In this document: positions 1-9,120 of the stretch, in pieces
Layout: every line of letters begins with the position of its first letter
Numbering within the stretch: the stretch's first letter is position 1
Assembly (NCBI GenBank): GCA_017451645.1
Contig: JAFTNZ010000026.1
Coordinates: 1-54,475, forward strand
Origin: Bacteroidaceae bacterium
Lineage (GTDB): Bacteria > Bacteroidota > Bacteroidia > Bacteroidales > Bacteroidaceae
Length of the DNA stretch: 54,475 nt
Reading direction: 5' to 3'
Notes under the pieces: generated by a model
The model's input: the letters and a program-made list of their open reading frames with translations, nothing else
The model's database searches: none
What the model was told of the DNA's origin: nothing
Translations under genes and position numbers: made by a program

Positions 1-148
1 AGCTTTTCACCACTTCTGCCAGCACATGCGTCTTCCCAGTCCCTGTAGGCATCTGCACCATCACACTGCGGTGGTGCCTCCATGCCTCATGGATGCGGAA
101 AACCATCTCCTGCTGGTAGTCGCGGAGAAGACCATTCTTATCGTTCAT
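1..148 (-). CDS. DEAD/DEAH-box helicase, N-terminal 49 residues only (runs off the left edge)
   Basis: From the ATG at 146-148 the minus strand stays open to the window edge and gives 49 residues. They contain an LRDYQQEM stretch like the Q-motif region of superfamily 2 helicases, followed by a Walker A box MPTGTGKTH at about residues 33-41. This is the usual beginning of Bacteroidetes DEAD/DEAH helicases of the SSL2/UvrB-like type, which start directly with 'LRDYQ'. The rest of the protein, including the DEAD/DEAH box, lies outside the window, so the subfamily cannot be fixed. It follows the last capsule gene in the same direction after 98 bp and is probably chromosomal flank rather than a capsule gene. 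Confidence 0.75.
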   Translation of the reverse strand, partial: MNDKNGLLRDYQQEMVFRIHEAWRHHRSVMVQMPTGTGKTHVLAEVVKS

Positions 149-246
149 GGACGAAGTAGTAAGTTCAAAGAAAAGAATGAATCCTTATCCAAAACAGATA
201 GGCATTCAAAACAAGAGCTGTATTTCTCAGTCGTTGGGGCAGTACA

Positions 247-1356
247 TCATTTGGGGGCGCTTGCCAAAGAGTTGTACACCTCCATTGTTTTCTTGGCAAT
301 AATATCCCAGTTATACTCTTCCATGGGATAATCTATACGTCGGCAATCATGGTTGATGTTCTCTCTGAGTTTTTCAGTGAGTTGTTCGATATTTCCCGTT
401 TTGAAGTAGTGCTCATATTTCAGTCCCACCTCCAGATTGGCAGGAATGTTACTTACAATGACAGGCAACCGGTAGCTCATGGCTTCCAGAAGAGCGATGG
501 GCAATCCTTCGTGTGAGGAGGGGAGCACAAAGCAACGTGCATGAGTGAGTAGTGAATGCAGTTTCTTCCCCTTTACAAATCCGGTCAAGATTACTCCAGC
601 CTTGCGCGCCTGCTCCTTCAACGAGCGTGAATAGTCATCTTCAAAGTCCGTATCACCGGCAAGCACCAGTTTGATATCGCTGCAGGAGGTACTTCCATTT
701 TTAATTCTTTCAAACGCTTCAACCAAATGATGCAGATTCTTCTCCGGAACAAAGCGGCACATGCCCAAGATATATTTCCCCTCCTCAATGCCCAGCTCCT
801 TGAAATATTCGGGATAATCCGTAAAGTCGGGTTTGGGCACCCCATTATAGATAAGGTGTGCATCATGCCTTCCGTATTTCCGTACAATCAGGTCGTTGAT
901 TACCTCCGAGATGACAATGACCCTGTTGGCAAACCTGCATCCCATCCGTTCGCCCAACTTCAAGATGGTTTTGGCTACAGCGCCCCACTTATCGCGGTCA
1001 TAGTCCGGACCGTGATGCGTAAACACCACCTTCATCCCCAGCAGTCGGGCATACGGAGTGAGCAACGCTGGTCCGATGGCATGAATGTGCAGCATATCGG
1101 CTCCTAACCGTTTCGCTCTATTGATGGCACGGAATGTATGGATGATAGCCTCAAACGATTTCTTCTTCGGAGTTTCCACATCCACCAGTTTTATTCCGTT
1201 CCATTCAGTCAAGCTATCGTGTACATAGCTTTTCCTGCGGATGATGGTCACATCATGCCCCATCTGTGCAATGCGAGGAAACAGTTCCTCGCAATGCGTC
1301 TCTACGCCACCCATGATATCAGGGATACCACGGGTGCCGGTAACAACAATTTTCAT
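247..1356 (-). CDS. GT4-family glycosyltransferase, last gene of the capsule operon
   Basis: This is a 369-aa GT-B fold glycosyltransferase. The N-terminus MKIVVTGTRGIP..MGGVETHCEEL carries the glycine-rich acceptor-side loop of GT4 enzymes. The C-terminal half has the nucleotide-sugar signature SHEGLPIALLEAMSYRLPVI, which contains the EX7E motif. It should transfer a sugar from an NDP-sugar to the growing lipid-linked repeat unit at the cytoplasmic face of the inner membrane. The donor and acceptor cannot be read from sequence. It starts 13 bp after the radical SAM gene and is probably co-transcribed with it. The start ATG at 1354-1356 is the natural one because the Rossmann strand begins at residue 2. 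Confidence 0.9.
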   Translation of the reverse strand: MKIVVTGTRGIPDIMGGVETHCEELFPRIAQMGHDVTIIRRKSYVHDSLTEWNGIKLVDVETPKKKSFEAIIHTFRAINRAKRLGADMLHIHAIGPALLTPYARLLGMKVVFTHHGPDYDRDKWGAVAKTILKLGERMGCRFANRVIVISEVINDLIVRKYGRHDAHLIYNGVPKPDFTDYPEYFKELGIEEGKYILGMCRFVPEKNLHHLVEAFERIKNGSTSCSDIKLVLAGDTDFEDDYSRSLKEQARKAGVILTGFVKGKKLHSLLTHARCFVLPSSHEGLPIALLEAMSYRLPVIVSNIPANLEVGLKYEHYFKTGNIEQLTEKLRENINHDCRRIDYPMEEYNWDIIAKKTMEVYNSLASAPK

Positions 1357-1369
1357 AAAACCATATGGT

Positions 1370-2581
1370 TTATTTTATCTCAATATCCCTATCCGTCTCT
1401 GCTACAGTAGCTTCATATCCCTGTCCTGCCACATCAGCATTCACGATGTCTTCACCACGTTTTCCTTTCAAAGCCTCCTTAGAGTCAGCTGACAGGCCAT
1501 TGTTGATGACCGCGTTCACATCGCAAGTCGAGCATTTGTCCAGTTCCTCCTTAGTCACCTTGCCATCGCGATAGTCGCAGCAGATTTGGTTTTCATACAT
1601 CGAATACTTCATACCGAAGAGCGATTTCAATTTATGTTTGGCAACCCACAGGGCAGGAGTAGCAATATACTTGTGCATAGCAGGACTCACGCTACCAATC
1701 ATCCAGCAGTTACGGTCGCAACAACGTACTTTCTTTCTTACTTTCTCAGCTTCAGGACTATTCCAAAGTTCATCCCATGTCTGGCGGTTCAGGTTGCCCA
1801 TCACCTCCTTGTCCTTTGTCCCGTTGCAAGGCATCACATCTCCGTAAGGGTCTATAAAGAACGTGTCAAAACTCATGTCGCAAGGCAACAAGCGTTTCTG
1901 GCCATAGATGTAGTTAATCAATCCATGATTGAAGTAGGCACGGAACCACTTTTTCGGAGAGTTCGATTTCAGCAATTCATTCACCAGATTCTCGAAGTTC
2001 TTGGCCACCATCGGACGATCTTTGATGATGTTTTTTGCCTCCACAAAGTAGAACGAGTTATGGAGTGAAGCCGTAGCAAACTCCATTCCCATCTCATCAG
2101 ATATTTTGTAGAGTGGCACCAAGTCTGGGGCATTCTTGTCCTGCACAGTCATACCGAACCCCACATCCTTCATTCCCATCTCGCGGAGTTTTTTCAATGT
2201 CAGGTATCCCCGTTGGTATCCATCGTTCAATCCGCGAATCTCATTGTTTGTCTTTTCCAATCCTTCGATAGAGATACGGATACCTATCTGCGGGAACTCC
2301 TTGCAAAGGTCAATGATGCGGTCCGTAAAGAATCCGTTGGTAGAGATTACAATACGGTCACTTTTCTTGTACAGTTCGCGTACCACTTCCTTCAAGTCCG
2401 TACGGATAAACGGTTCACCACCTGTAATGTTGGTGAAATACATTTTCGGAAGTTTCCGTATTGTTTCAATGGAAATCTCCTCCTCCGGCATCGACGGAGC
2501 CTTATAGCGGTTACACATGGAGCAACGCGCATTGCATCGGTACGTCACGATGACCGTACCGTTCAGTTTTTTTTCTGCCAT
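1370..2581 (-). CDS. radical SAM protein with SPASM-like C-terminus
   Basis: This 403-aa protein has the radical SAM cluster motif CNARCSMC (Cys16, Cys20, Cys23), which binds the [4Fe-4S] cluster that cleaves S-adenosylmethionine. NITGGEPF follows as the SAM-binding GGE motif. A cysteine-rich region from LPCDMSF...DVMPCNGT onward resembles a SPASM domain with auxiliary Fe-S clusters. The last 40 or so residues are a charged, poorly conserved tail. Radical SAM/SPASM proteins are recurrent in Bacteroides surface-polysaccharide loci, where they may modify a sugar or lipid carrier. No substrate is evident, and no short precursor peptide gene was seen beside it, which argues weakly against a RiPP role. 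It is upstream of the terminal GT4 gene. Confidence 0.85.
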   Translation of the reverse strand: MAEKKLNGTVIVTYRCNARCSMCNRYKAPSMPEEEISIETIRKLPKMYFTNITGGEPFIRTDLKEVVRELYKKSDRIVISTNGFFTDRIIDLCKEFPQIGIRISIEGLEKTNNEIRGLNDGYQRGYLTLKKLREMGMKDVGFGMTVQDKNAPDLVPLYKISDEMGMEFATASLHNSFYFVEAKNIIKDRPMVAKNFENLVNELLKSNSPKKWFRAYFNHGLINYIYGQKRLLPCDMSFDTFFIDPYGDVMPCNGTKDKEVMGNLNRQTWDELWNSPEAEKVRKKVRCCDRNCWMIGSVSPAMHKYIATPALWVAKHKLKSLFGMKYSMYENQICCDYRDGKVTKEELDKCSTCDVNAVINNGLSADSKEALKGKRGEDIVNADVAGQGYEATVAETDRDIEIK

Positions 2582-2697
2582 AAAATGAATATGTGATTAG
2601 TTTTTGGGATAATACAATATTAGCCATCCTCTGGACGGAGGACAGGACTAGTGGCTGCATTGCAAATCGTTACAATGAAACCAAATTAAAAAAGTCT

Positions 2698-2992
2698 TTA
2701 CTTCATCATTGTAGCCCGAATGGCAACAATGTACAGAGTCCGTTGTGTAAAGCGATACACTATATGGTATTTGGGGTGAACCACAAAAGAGTAATAAATT
2801 GTTTTTCCCTTGGAGAATCGTGTGTCTTCACGACCGATGGTAGGCATATGGGCGAGCGTTTCTACAGCATCCATGATACCATTAAAATAATTCATAGCTG
2901 CTTTTCTCCCCCATATTAGCTCTATACCATCGCAAGAGATCAAGGTTTTTGCGAGATGCCCTTGTCTTCCACTTTATCGTGCGAACCCCCAC
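2698..2992 (-). pseudogene. RelE/ParE-type toxin, frameshifted
   Basis: The two halves of a RelE/ParE toxin sit in different frames. The N-terminal half can begin at GTG 2990-2992, inside the end of the antitoxin gene, and reads IKWKTRAS.KNLDLLRWYRANMGEK. The C-terminal half (AAMNYFNGIMDAVETL... to ...IVYRFTQRTLYIVAIRA) continues in the next frame to 2698. The frames join at an A-run on the coding strand (T-run 2902-2905). One A too many there would explain the break, and removing it restores one continuous toxin of about 97 residues. The C-terminal part alone has a plausible TTG start but lacks the first helix, so an inactive toxin is likely. Confidence 0.7.
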
Positions 2993-3279
2993 TGCGCAAA
3001 ATACTTCAAAGCTTCTTCATGACTTATAGTGCCACTCCCTTCAGACAAACGAAGTTCTTCTTCAAACTCCTCATCCGTATATACACAAGGCATGGTGTCA
3101 GCATAAAGAAGCTCCATGCACTCCATCAAGCGTTCTTCATCATCCGTTTCATTCACGGCATCGACTATGCGGTCGCGCAATGTCTGCACATGATTAGGGC
3201 TATATCCATATGCCGCAACAGGTTCTGCAGCGATTGATGCGGAACTTTCAGGATTTTGATATGTCTTCATCTTTTTCAT
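2974..3279 (-). CDS. putative type II antitoxin
   Basis: This is a 101-aa acidic protein read from ATG 3277-3279. The open frame extends further upstream to 3351, but that stretch is hydrophobic and unlike the family. A short helical N-terminus is followed by a Glu/Asp-rich segment and a C-terminal 'ISHEEALKYFAQWG' helix. The same layout, with similar residues, is seen in the antitoxin at 17239-17535 of this window, so the two belong to one family. The next gene, overlapping its 3' end, is a RelE/ParE toxin broken by a frameshift. The antitoxin may therefore be an orphan remnant that persists because it can still neutralise related toxins. Confidence 0.6.
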   Translation of the reverse strand: MKKMKTYQNPESSASIAAEPVAAYGYSPNHVQTLRDRIVDAVNETDDEERLMECMELLYADTMPCVYTDEEFEEELRLSEGSGTISHEEALKYFAQWGFAR

Positions 3280-3351
3280 GTCTTTACGGATTACGTAGCA
3301 AAGGTATGTAATATTACAGAATACGACAAATAAATGCAGTAATATTTGCAA

Positions 3352-4512
3352 TTATTTATTATATACCTCCATAATTCTTTCGTAGTAGGCTTCCGCATTA
3401 TACCTCTCCTGCGCAGCTTTTGCCAAAGCCTCATAATCGAAGTGATGCAACATCATGATCTTAATTTTGTTTTTTAGGTCTTCCACATTCCGACTTTCAA
3501 ACGTCATACCTGAAACACCTTCCTCTATTAGTTCTGGAATACCACCAATGCATGCACCAAGTACCGGTGTACCCAAGCATTGCGCCTCAATGACAGATAA
3601 GGGATTGTTCTCATACCATTCCGAAGGTATTACAGAGAAACGGGCACGACCCACCAACTCCTTTATCTCCTCCCATTGCTTGAACCCGACAAATTCAATA
3701 TGTGGTTTTGCTATACCTTTCAGTTCTTCTTCGAGAGGTCCTCCTCCAATGATTTTCACTGGATAAGGCAAACTGTTGGCAGCTTCAATCAATGTTTTAG
3801 CTCCTTTCTCATGTGACAAACGGCCAATGAAGCAGTAATAATCCCCTTTTGTATAGTTATCCTTTTGGCATTTCTCCACATCAATGAAGTTACACAGTAC
3901 CTCCATCTTTTGAGGATTAAACTGGCCTTGCTGCATTTTGTCAGCCATAAACTGGCTGGGACAAACAAACACATCCGTACAATCTTCCAAACGTTCGCGG
4001 TTCCATATGACAGCCTCTTCATATCCTATCAGTGATGCCAGTTTAGAACCTTTCATACATTTATTATCCAAGCATGACTTTTTACTTCCTGTGAAACACG
4101 TTTCACAGATGGTTTCTCCATTAAGCAGACAGTCATATCTTGGACACAACAATTTATAATCATGCAAAGTCCACGCCACCTTTGCCCCACTCTTGTGGGC
4201 CAATTCAGCTATTACAGGAGATAGTTGAGTATGAACATTATTCAGATGCACCACATCCGGTCTGAAGTCGTTCAACAATTGGTTGAATTTCTCTCTCACC
4301 TCTTTGGAGCCAAAAGGTCGGGTGAAAGCCATCAGCTTGCTCATATTCTTTGGAAAATATCCACTCCACTCACTCGGAAGATTCTCTGGATAATCCATTG
4401 CAAATACAGCCACCTGATGCCCATGTCCCTTCAACAGTTGCTCCAGATTGAGCATATAGATGCAATCACCGCCTCGGCGGTAATAGAATTTGTTGGATAG
4501 TAAGATTTTCAT
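3352..4512 (-). CDS. GT4-family glycosyltransferase
   Basis: This glycosyltransferase has 386 aa from ATG 4510-4512; the open frame extends two codons upstream to a TTG. The N-terminus MKILLSNKFYYRRGGDCIYMLNLEQLL is a typical GT4 acceptor domain. A cysteine-rich loop (CPRYDCLLNGETICETCF..CLDNKCMKGS, residues about 125-155) is characteristic of a subgroup of bacterial capsule GT4 enzymes. The donor domain carries the IGRLSHEKG loop and an ENNPLSVIEAQCLGTPVL segment. It acts in repeat-unit assembly at the inner membrane. It follows the hexapeptide transferase at 4592 and precedes the toxin-antitoxin remnant. Confidence 0.88.
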   Translation of the reverse strand: MKILLSNKFYYRRGGDCIYMLNLEQLLKGHGHQVAVFAMDYPENLPSEWSGYFPKNMSKLMAFTRPFGSKEVREKFNQLLNDFRPDVVHLNNVHTQLSPVIAELAHKSGAKVAWTLHDYKLLCPRYDCLLNGETICETCFTGSKKSCLDNKCMKGSKLASLIGYEEAVIWNRERLEDCTDVFVCPSQFMADKMQQGQFNPQKMEVLCNFIDVEKCQKDNYTKGDYYCFIGRLSHEKGAKTLIEAANSLPYPVKIIGGGPLEEELKGIAKPHIEFVGFKQWEEIKELVGRARFSVIPSEWYENNPLSVIEAQCLGTPVLGACIGGIPELIEEGVSGMTFESRNVEDLKNKIKIMMLHHFDYEALAKAAQERYNAEAYYERIMEVYNK

Positions 4513-4591
4513 GTACAATAGAGTCTTTCTGCTTTCGGAAGGCAGAATAGTTGACCAAAATAGGAACTGTTCAAAATCGGTTTGAAATGCT

Positions 4592-5152
4592 TTATTTCTT
4601 CTCCTTTACAAATGGTTTGTGGACAAAGCGCTCTTCAGGTAGAGCTTTTAAGAAAGCTTCTTTTTCTTCTGCATTCATTTGACCTGACTGTAAGTCTGTT
4701 TCTTTTAGCTTTTTATACCATTCTTCTGTATAGCCTATATGTTTTATAGGATTACCTGCAACCATGAAACCATCAGGAATACTTTTTGTAACAACAGAAC
4801 CAGCTCCTATGATGACATTATTGCCAATAGTCACTCCGGGCATTATTTTACATCCTTCACCAATTGACACGTAATCACCTATTTTGATTTTCCCAAAATA
4901 ATCTAAATTAGGGTCATTGTGTAAAATCTGCAAACAATAAATTCCTCCGTGGGTAAAAAACTCTGTATCTTTCGCTATTCGGCAATAATTTCCTATTTCT
5001 ACCAAATATCCTTCTTTTGCAGATAGGTGACAAGGTGAGATAAAACATCCTTTACCTATTTTTACACCCTTTTTCCTCAAATAATTTTCTGGTGTATCAT
5101 AACAACCAGAGATTAAGAACTGCTTGAATTTTGAACGATTAATCAATCCCAT
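4592..5152 (-). CDS. hexapeptide-repeat acyltransferase (acetyltransferase-like)
   Basis: This 186-aa protein has left-handed beta-helix hexapeptide repeats. They are visible in VEIGNYCRIAKDTEF, KIKIGDYVSIGEGCKIMPGVTIGNNVIIGAGSVVTKSIP and the closing AGNPIKHIG. The IGAGSVV...AGNP ending is the hallmark of CatB/maltose-acetyltransferase-like sugar O-acyltransferases. Its probable role is O- or N-acetylation of a capsule sugar using acetyl-CoA. It lies 16 bp after the GT2 gene in the same operon. The sugar modified cannot be told from sequence. Confidence 0.85.
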   Translation of the reverse strand: MGLINRSKFKQFLISGCYDTPENYLRKKGVKIGKGCFISPCHLSAKEGYLVEIGNYCRIAKDTEFFTHGGIYCLQILHNDPNLDYFGKIKIGDYVSIGEGCKIMPGVTIGNNVIIGAGSVVTKSIPDGFMVAGNPIKHIGYTEEWYKKLKETDLQSGQMNAEEKEAFLKALPEERFVHKPFVKEKK

Positions 5153-5168
5153 AATAATATGTTATGTT

Positions 5169-5918
5169 TTACAATTTGTCAATATATTTATGTTTGAAAT
5201 AATTTGCTGTAATTCTGAGATAATGATATATATATAATAGTTTTGGAGAGAATACTGTTTTATTCCTCTTCATGATATAATATCTTTCTTTGTTTGCCAA
5301 TAATCGATTATTGTGACTCCCACCTGCGATGGAAAAATTGGATATGAATTCATTAATGTATTTGAATCTGGCTGAGTTCTGATATAAGCGAATCATCAAG
5401 TCATAGTCAGCCAACAACTTGTATCGCTCATCAAATCCTCCAAGTTTCTCAATCCATTTTCTCTGAACAATAATGCTTTGGTGACACATTACGGGACCTG
5501 TTAATATTTTGCTGATATCCTTTTTGGAGTATTGAAAAGAACGTTTTTCTTTTTTCAACAATACAGTGTTACCATAGATGGCATCTACAGCATTCGAGTA
5601 TTTGATGAGTGCTTCTATTCCTCCTGCTATCAAGCTATCATCACTCCCTAAATAGTGAATCCATTCCCCTTTTGCCATCTTCCACCCTTTATTGAAAGCA
5701 TCATAGATTCCTTTATCTGGTTCGGAAATATAACGGAAACGGGAATCACGTTCAACGTATGATTTGACAATCTCAATGGTGTTGTCTTTTGACGCACCAT
5801 CAACTATAATACATTCCCAATCTTGGAATGTCTGGTTCAACACGCTGTCCAATGCTACGGACAACGTTTTCGCTGCATTGAATGTTGCAATAATAATTGA
5901 AACTTTTGGATTATTCAT
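5169..5918 (-). CDS. GT2-family glycosyltransferase
   Basis: The start is placed at ATG 5916-5918, giving 249 aa. The open frame extends to 5966, but the GT-A fold begins with PKVSIIIATFNAAKTL right after this ATG, and the ATG overlaps the TGA of the upstream acyltransferase as ATGA, a sign of translational coupling. Visible GT2 features are the nucleotide-binding N-terminus, a DGASKDNT segment, the metal-binding region HYLGSDDSL (a DXD-like SDD) and a LADYDLMIRL segment typical of catalytic-base regions in capsule GT2 proteins. The DNA here is strongly AT-rich compared with the chromosomal genes, consistent with horizontal acquisition of the polysaccharide genes. Confidence 0.88.
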   Translation of the reverse strand: MNNPKVSIIIATFNAAKTLSVALDSVLNQTFQDWECIIVDGASKDNTIEIVKSYVERDSRFRYISEPDKGIYDAFNKGWKMAKGEWIHYLGSDDSLIAGGIEALIKYSNAVDAIYGNTVLLKKEKRSFQYSKKDISKILTGPVMCHQSIIVQRKWIEKLGGFDERYKLLADYDLMIRLYQNSARFKYINEFISNFSIAGGSHNNRLLANKERYYIMKRNKTVFSPKLLYIYHYLRITANYFKHKYIDKL

Positions 5919-6529
5919 TGTTTTCTTGTCAATTTCTTTACAAACCTTGCAGGATTTCCTGCCCAAATTTCATCAGATGGGACATTGCAAGTTACGACTG
6001 AACCTGCTCCAATAATACTTCTTGCTCCGATAGTGACACCTTTGAGAATTATAGAACGAGTGCCAATCAATACATCATCTTCAATCACAATAGGTCGTGA
6101 TTTTCGATTTTGTTTGTCCAAAGTCCCATCTCTACGGTCTTCATAATTTAATGAATGTGCATCTGAGTCTATGATAATACAATCTGCTCCAATATTCACG
6201 TTGTTACCTATTGTTATTCTTTCAAATGCACGGATTGAAGAAGAACTAATCCCAACATTATCTCCTATTTCAATAACAGCATTTTCCTCAGTACAAAATG
6301 ATGTCCGTATATTGCGGGCAATGGGATTATAGCAACATCCGCTGACGCAATAAAAATTATTTCCAATTATCAGTTTGCCTGTTTTACGCAGACGAATATA
6401 AACGGGACCTTTAATTGTTCCGCTTTTCATCACAATCTGATTTCCATAAAATTTTATTTTATATTTATTCCACAGTTTTTGTAGTTCAGATTGTGTTTTA
6501 TTAGAAATCTTAAAAAATGTAGCTAACAT
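5915..6529 (-). CDS. hexapeptide-repeat acyltransferase
   Basis: This 204-aa protein is the second acyltransferase of the operon. Beta-helix repeats include VIEIGDNVGISSSSIRAFERITIGNNVNIGADCIII, with the histidine in DSDAHSLNYEDRR in the position of the catalytic His of LbetaH O-acetyltransferases (WcaF/maltose O-acetyltransferase type). VLIGTRSIILKGVTIGARSIIGAGSVV..AGNPARFV closes the helix. It probably acetylates a sugar of the repeat unit. Its stop codon overlaps the start of the following GT2 gene by 4 bp. It follows the Wzy gene after about 24 bp. Confidence 0.85.
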   Translation of the reverse strand: MLATFFKISNKTQSELQKLWNKYKIKFYGNQIVMKSGTIKGPVYIRLRKTGKLIIGNNFYCVSGCCYNPIARNIRTSFCTEENAVIEIGDNVGISSSSIRAFERITIGNNVNIGADCIIIDSDAHSLNYEDRRDGTLDKQNRKSRPIVIEDDVLIGTRSIILKGVTIGARSIIGAGSVVTCNVPSDEIWAGNPARFVKKLTRKQ

Positions 6530-6553
6530 AATATCAACAGCCCAACTTTACTA

Positions 6554-7861
6554 TTATTTATGAAGAATCTCTTTCCCGTTATTTTTATTTTTTAATAGTT
6601 TGGTTATTATCCAACATGAAATCATACATAGAATGAGTACTTTAGTATGATATTCATCGCGTTTTCCAAAATACATAGGTCCGATTGTAGCCAATTCTAT
6701 ATAGTAATACAGAATTGGTATCGTAAAGAAGTTGATAGCTTGACTTTTTCTTAAAAATAGCCATAGCAATAAAACATATATTCCCATTACGAGGGAACCT
6801 ACAAAAATTCCAAACTCAAAATAGAAGTCCCCCCAAATCGTTTTGTACACCAATACTGGAACCCCAGTTACCCACTGCCAGTAAACGTGAGAGTCTCCTA
6901 AAGATTGAGCTTTTGAATCGATTCCAAAGAAATTCTGCATGATAGTAGAATACATTCGCATACCCATAGGATGCATACGAACTTTATCCCAAAATTGACT
7001 TCCCAAATTTGGGAAAGGTTCTCCTAAATATCTGAAAATACTTTCTATGGGAGATTCAACATTTGAATCTTCAAACCGACTTATGGTCATTGCTAGACTA
7101 TAAACAAGAAATAGCCCCAATAATACCATAATCAACAAATTAAATTTCTGTTTTACCCTTTTAGGAAAATATCTATAAAAAGGTATAATGACAATAGATA
7201 CAGTTATTGCAAAGAAGAAAATGCCACCCCTTGCTCCTGCAGCAATGTTTCCACACAATATGCAAGCAAATATCAAACATATGGCTAACATATTTCTTTT
7301 TGTATATATTCCTTTTTTATCTAAAATAAGACTATATAAGCAATAAAACAAAAGTAATGAAGATAATGAATTATAAATAAGTCCTATTTTTCCGAATATT
7401 TGTTCTTCTATAAAATTGAATTTGTATAATCTTACTCCATCACTATGTACAGATTCATAGACTTCATGCCCCTGATAACTTAAACAATGTAGTGCTGCAC
7501 TAAATAAGACAATGAAATATAGTGAAAAAAGAATTATTAATATTTTAGCGATATTGTTAATTTTTTCATCATCTATTCTTGGGAAATTTTCTAGTTCTAT
7601 ATCCTTAACATTAAATCGCTTAAAAGGAAGCATAAAAATAACAAAAGCAATAAAAGCAAAAATATATGGTTCTATTGGAAAGGTAACGAACTCACCATAT
7701 ACCTGACCATATATGCCTGTTGCTACTGATAAATATCCAAGGAAAGCGATAAGCGTAAACCAACATGATATCAAATTGTGTATGTTCAAAGTCCAATTCT
7801 TTTTGAAGGACAATATCGTATACACAAAATACATCATAAAGTTTATCATTAATACATTCAT
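6554..7861 (-). CDS. Wzy-like polysaccharide polymerase (multi-spanning membrane protein)
   Basis: This is a 435-aa protein with about ten to twelve hydrophobic segments from the N-terminus to near residue 420. A large polar loop around residues 245-320 contains SRFEDSNVESPIESIFRYLGEPFPN. Loops and helices of this kind match O-antigen/oligosaccharide repeat-unit polymerases, which are poorly conserved in sequence. Position supports the call: the operon already has a Wzx flippase and needs a polymerase, and no other gene here fits. In the Wzx/Wzy pathway this protein would join undecaprenyl-linked repeat units at the periplasmic face. The gene is very AT-rich. Confidence 0.75.
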   Translation of the reverse strand: MNVLMINFMMYFVYTILSFKKNWTLNIHNLISCWFTLIAFLGYLSVATGIYGQVYGEFVTFPIEPYIFAFIAFVIFMLPFKRFNVKDIELENFPRIDDEKINNIAKILIILFSLYFIVLFSAALHCLSYQGHEVYESVHSDGVRLYKFNFIEEQIFGKIGLIYNSLSSLLLFYCLYSLILDKKGIYTKRNMLAICLIFACILCGNIAAGARGGIFFFAITVSIVIIPFYRYFPKRVKQKFNLLIMVLLGLFLVYSLAMTISRFEDSNVESPIESIFRYLGEPFPNLGSQFWDKVRMHPMGMRMYSTIMQNFFGIDSKAQSLGDSHVYWQWVTGVPVLVYKTIWGDFYFEFGIFVGSLVMGIYVLLLWLFLRKSQAINFFTIPILYYYIELATIGPMYFGKRDEYHTKVLILCMISCWIITKLLKNKNNGKEILHK

Positions 7862-7866
7862 AAACT

Positions 7867-9111
7867 TTATTCTTGCTTTTTTCTATAATTACTATCTATT
7901 ATTTGTTGATAAATCCCGAATAGGGAACTTACAATTTCTTGCTTATCATGTCTTTTGACTGCCACTATTTTTGCGTTGTTTCCGATGTTCTCGTTCAACA
8001 CCGTATCCTTGTACAATTGCCATATTAAATATGCTGCTTGATATGGATCGTTTGCTGGAACTAGAAATCCTGTTTCATTATCAGTTATCAATGAAGGAAT
8101 ACCTCCCACATTGGTTGAAATGACGGGGCATCCTAACAATTGAGCTTCGCAAACGCTGTTGGGGCTATTATCAATGTATGAAGGATGAAAGAAACAAGTG
8201 CAATTTAGTATCTTTTGTTTTATCTCCTCTGCTTGTGCCACACCGCATAATTTGACATTAATACTTTTGCAGATGATACCTGTATTTTTTTCAATAAATT
8301 GTGGATTGATATTACCAAATACTTCCCAAATGAATTGTAATCCAAGTTCTTCTTTCATCAGTTTGGCTGTTTTCAATACAAGATCAAAACCTTTATACAA
8401 GGGGGACGAAATGGTGGTTACAATCTTCAATTCCGCCGGTAAGACTCTTTTGCTTGAAAAATAAAATGGTTCACGTAATATTTCTGAGCCATAAAAATAC
8501 TGGCACGTTGGATTGAATATTTTTGTCACACGCTCATCCCATGTGGTACGGCCAATATAATATTTGATTCTTTTCAATATCTCTGTTTCGCGTTTGCAAC
8601 TGTTCACCCATCTTTTCTTATTTTTATATTGTTGTAACATTTTTAGAGGATTGAAAGATTTTAATTGCTTCCAAGAAATAAATGGAGGGAGATAAGCATT
8701 GTAATAAGGATTTAATATTCCTTGTATATGCAAAACAACAGGAACACTTGTGAAAGGAGCTACTAGTCCAAAAGATCTCTCCGAACCAAAAACTTCAATA
8801 ATATCAGGTTTAAAATCATTTATAACCTTTAAGTATTCTTCTATCTCAACAGAGTAATTAAGAACACTATTAGATAGTAATTCAAATAACTTGCCAATTT
8901 TCTTCTTTTTTGCATACGATATAGGATAATAGGTCACACCTTCTTTCTCCACTTTGAAGGGTTCACCAGATAATTCAAATGAAATAGCAAGTTTTATATC
9001 TTTTAATTGAATAATTTCTTTTTCCAAAGAGGAAATCCATCCTCCTCCATTATACCCTTTACTTGATATTTTGTAGTTAGAAGGAGTATTTGTAAACCAA
9101 AGTATTCGCAT
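7867..9111 (-). CDS. GT4-family glycosyltransferase
   Basis: This is a 414-aa GT-B protein. The start MRILWFTNTPSNYKIS is a standard first beta strand. The donor half has ITTISSPLYKGFDLVLKTA, and later YIDNSPNSVCEAQLLGCPVISTNVGGIPSLI, a variant EX7E region with Glu at the usual second position. It belongs to the capsule operon between the Wzy gene (5 bp away) and the pyruvyl transferase. The substrate is unknown. Confidence 0.87.
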   Translation of the reverse strand: MRILWFTNTPSNYKISSKGYNGGGWISSLEKEIIQLKDIKLAISFELSGEPFKVEKEGVTYYPISYAKKKKIGKLFELLSNSVLNYSVEIEEYLKVINDFKPDIIEVFGSERSFGLVAPFTSVPVVLHIQGILNPYYNAYLPPFISWKQLKSFNPLKMLQQYKNKKRWVNSCKRETEILKRIKYYIGRTTWDERVTKIFNPTCQYFYGSEILREPFYFSSKRVLPAELKIVTTISSPLYKGFDLVLKTAKLMKEELGLQFIWEVFGNINPQFIEKNTGIICKSINVKLCGVAQAEEIKQKILNCTCFFHPSYIDNSPNSVCEAQLLGCPVISTNVGGIPSLITDNETGFLVPANDPYQAAYLIWQLYKDTVLNENIGNNAKIVAVKRHDKQEIVSSLFGIYQQIIDSNYRKKQE

Positions 9112-9120
9112 AAATCAATA

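Noticed and set aside
2902-2905. Programmed frameshift in the toxin
   Set aside because: No slippery heptamer or downstream structure typical of programmed shifting was seen. A one-base insertion is simpler.
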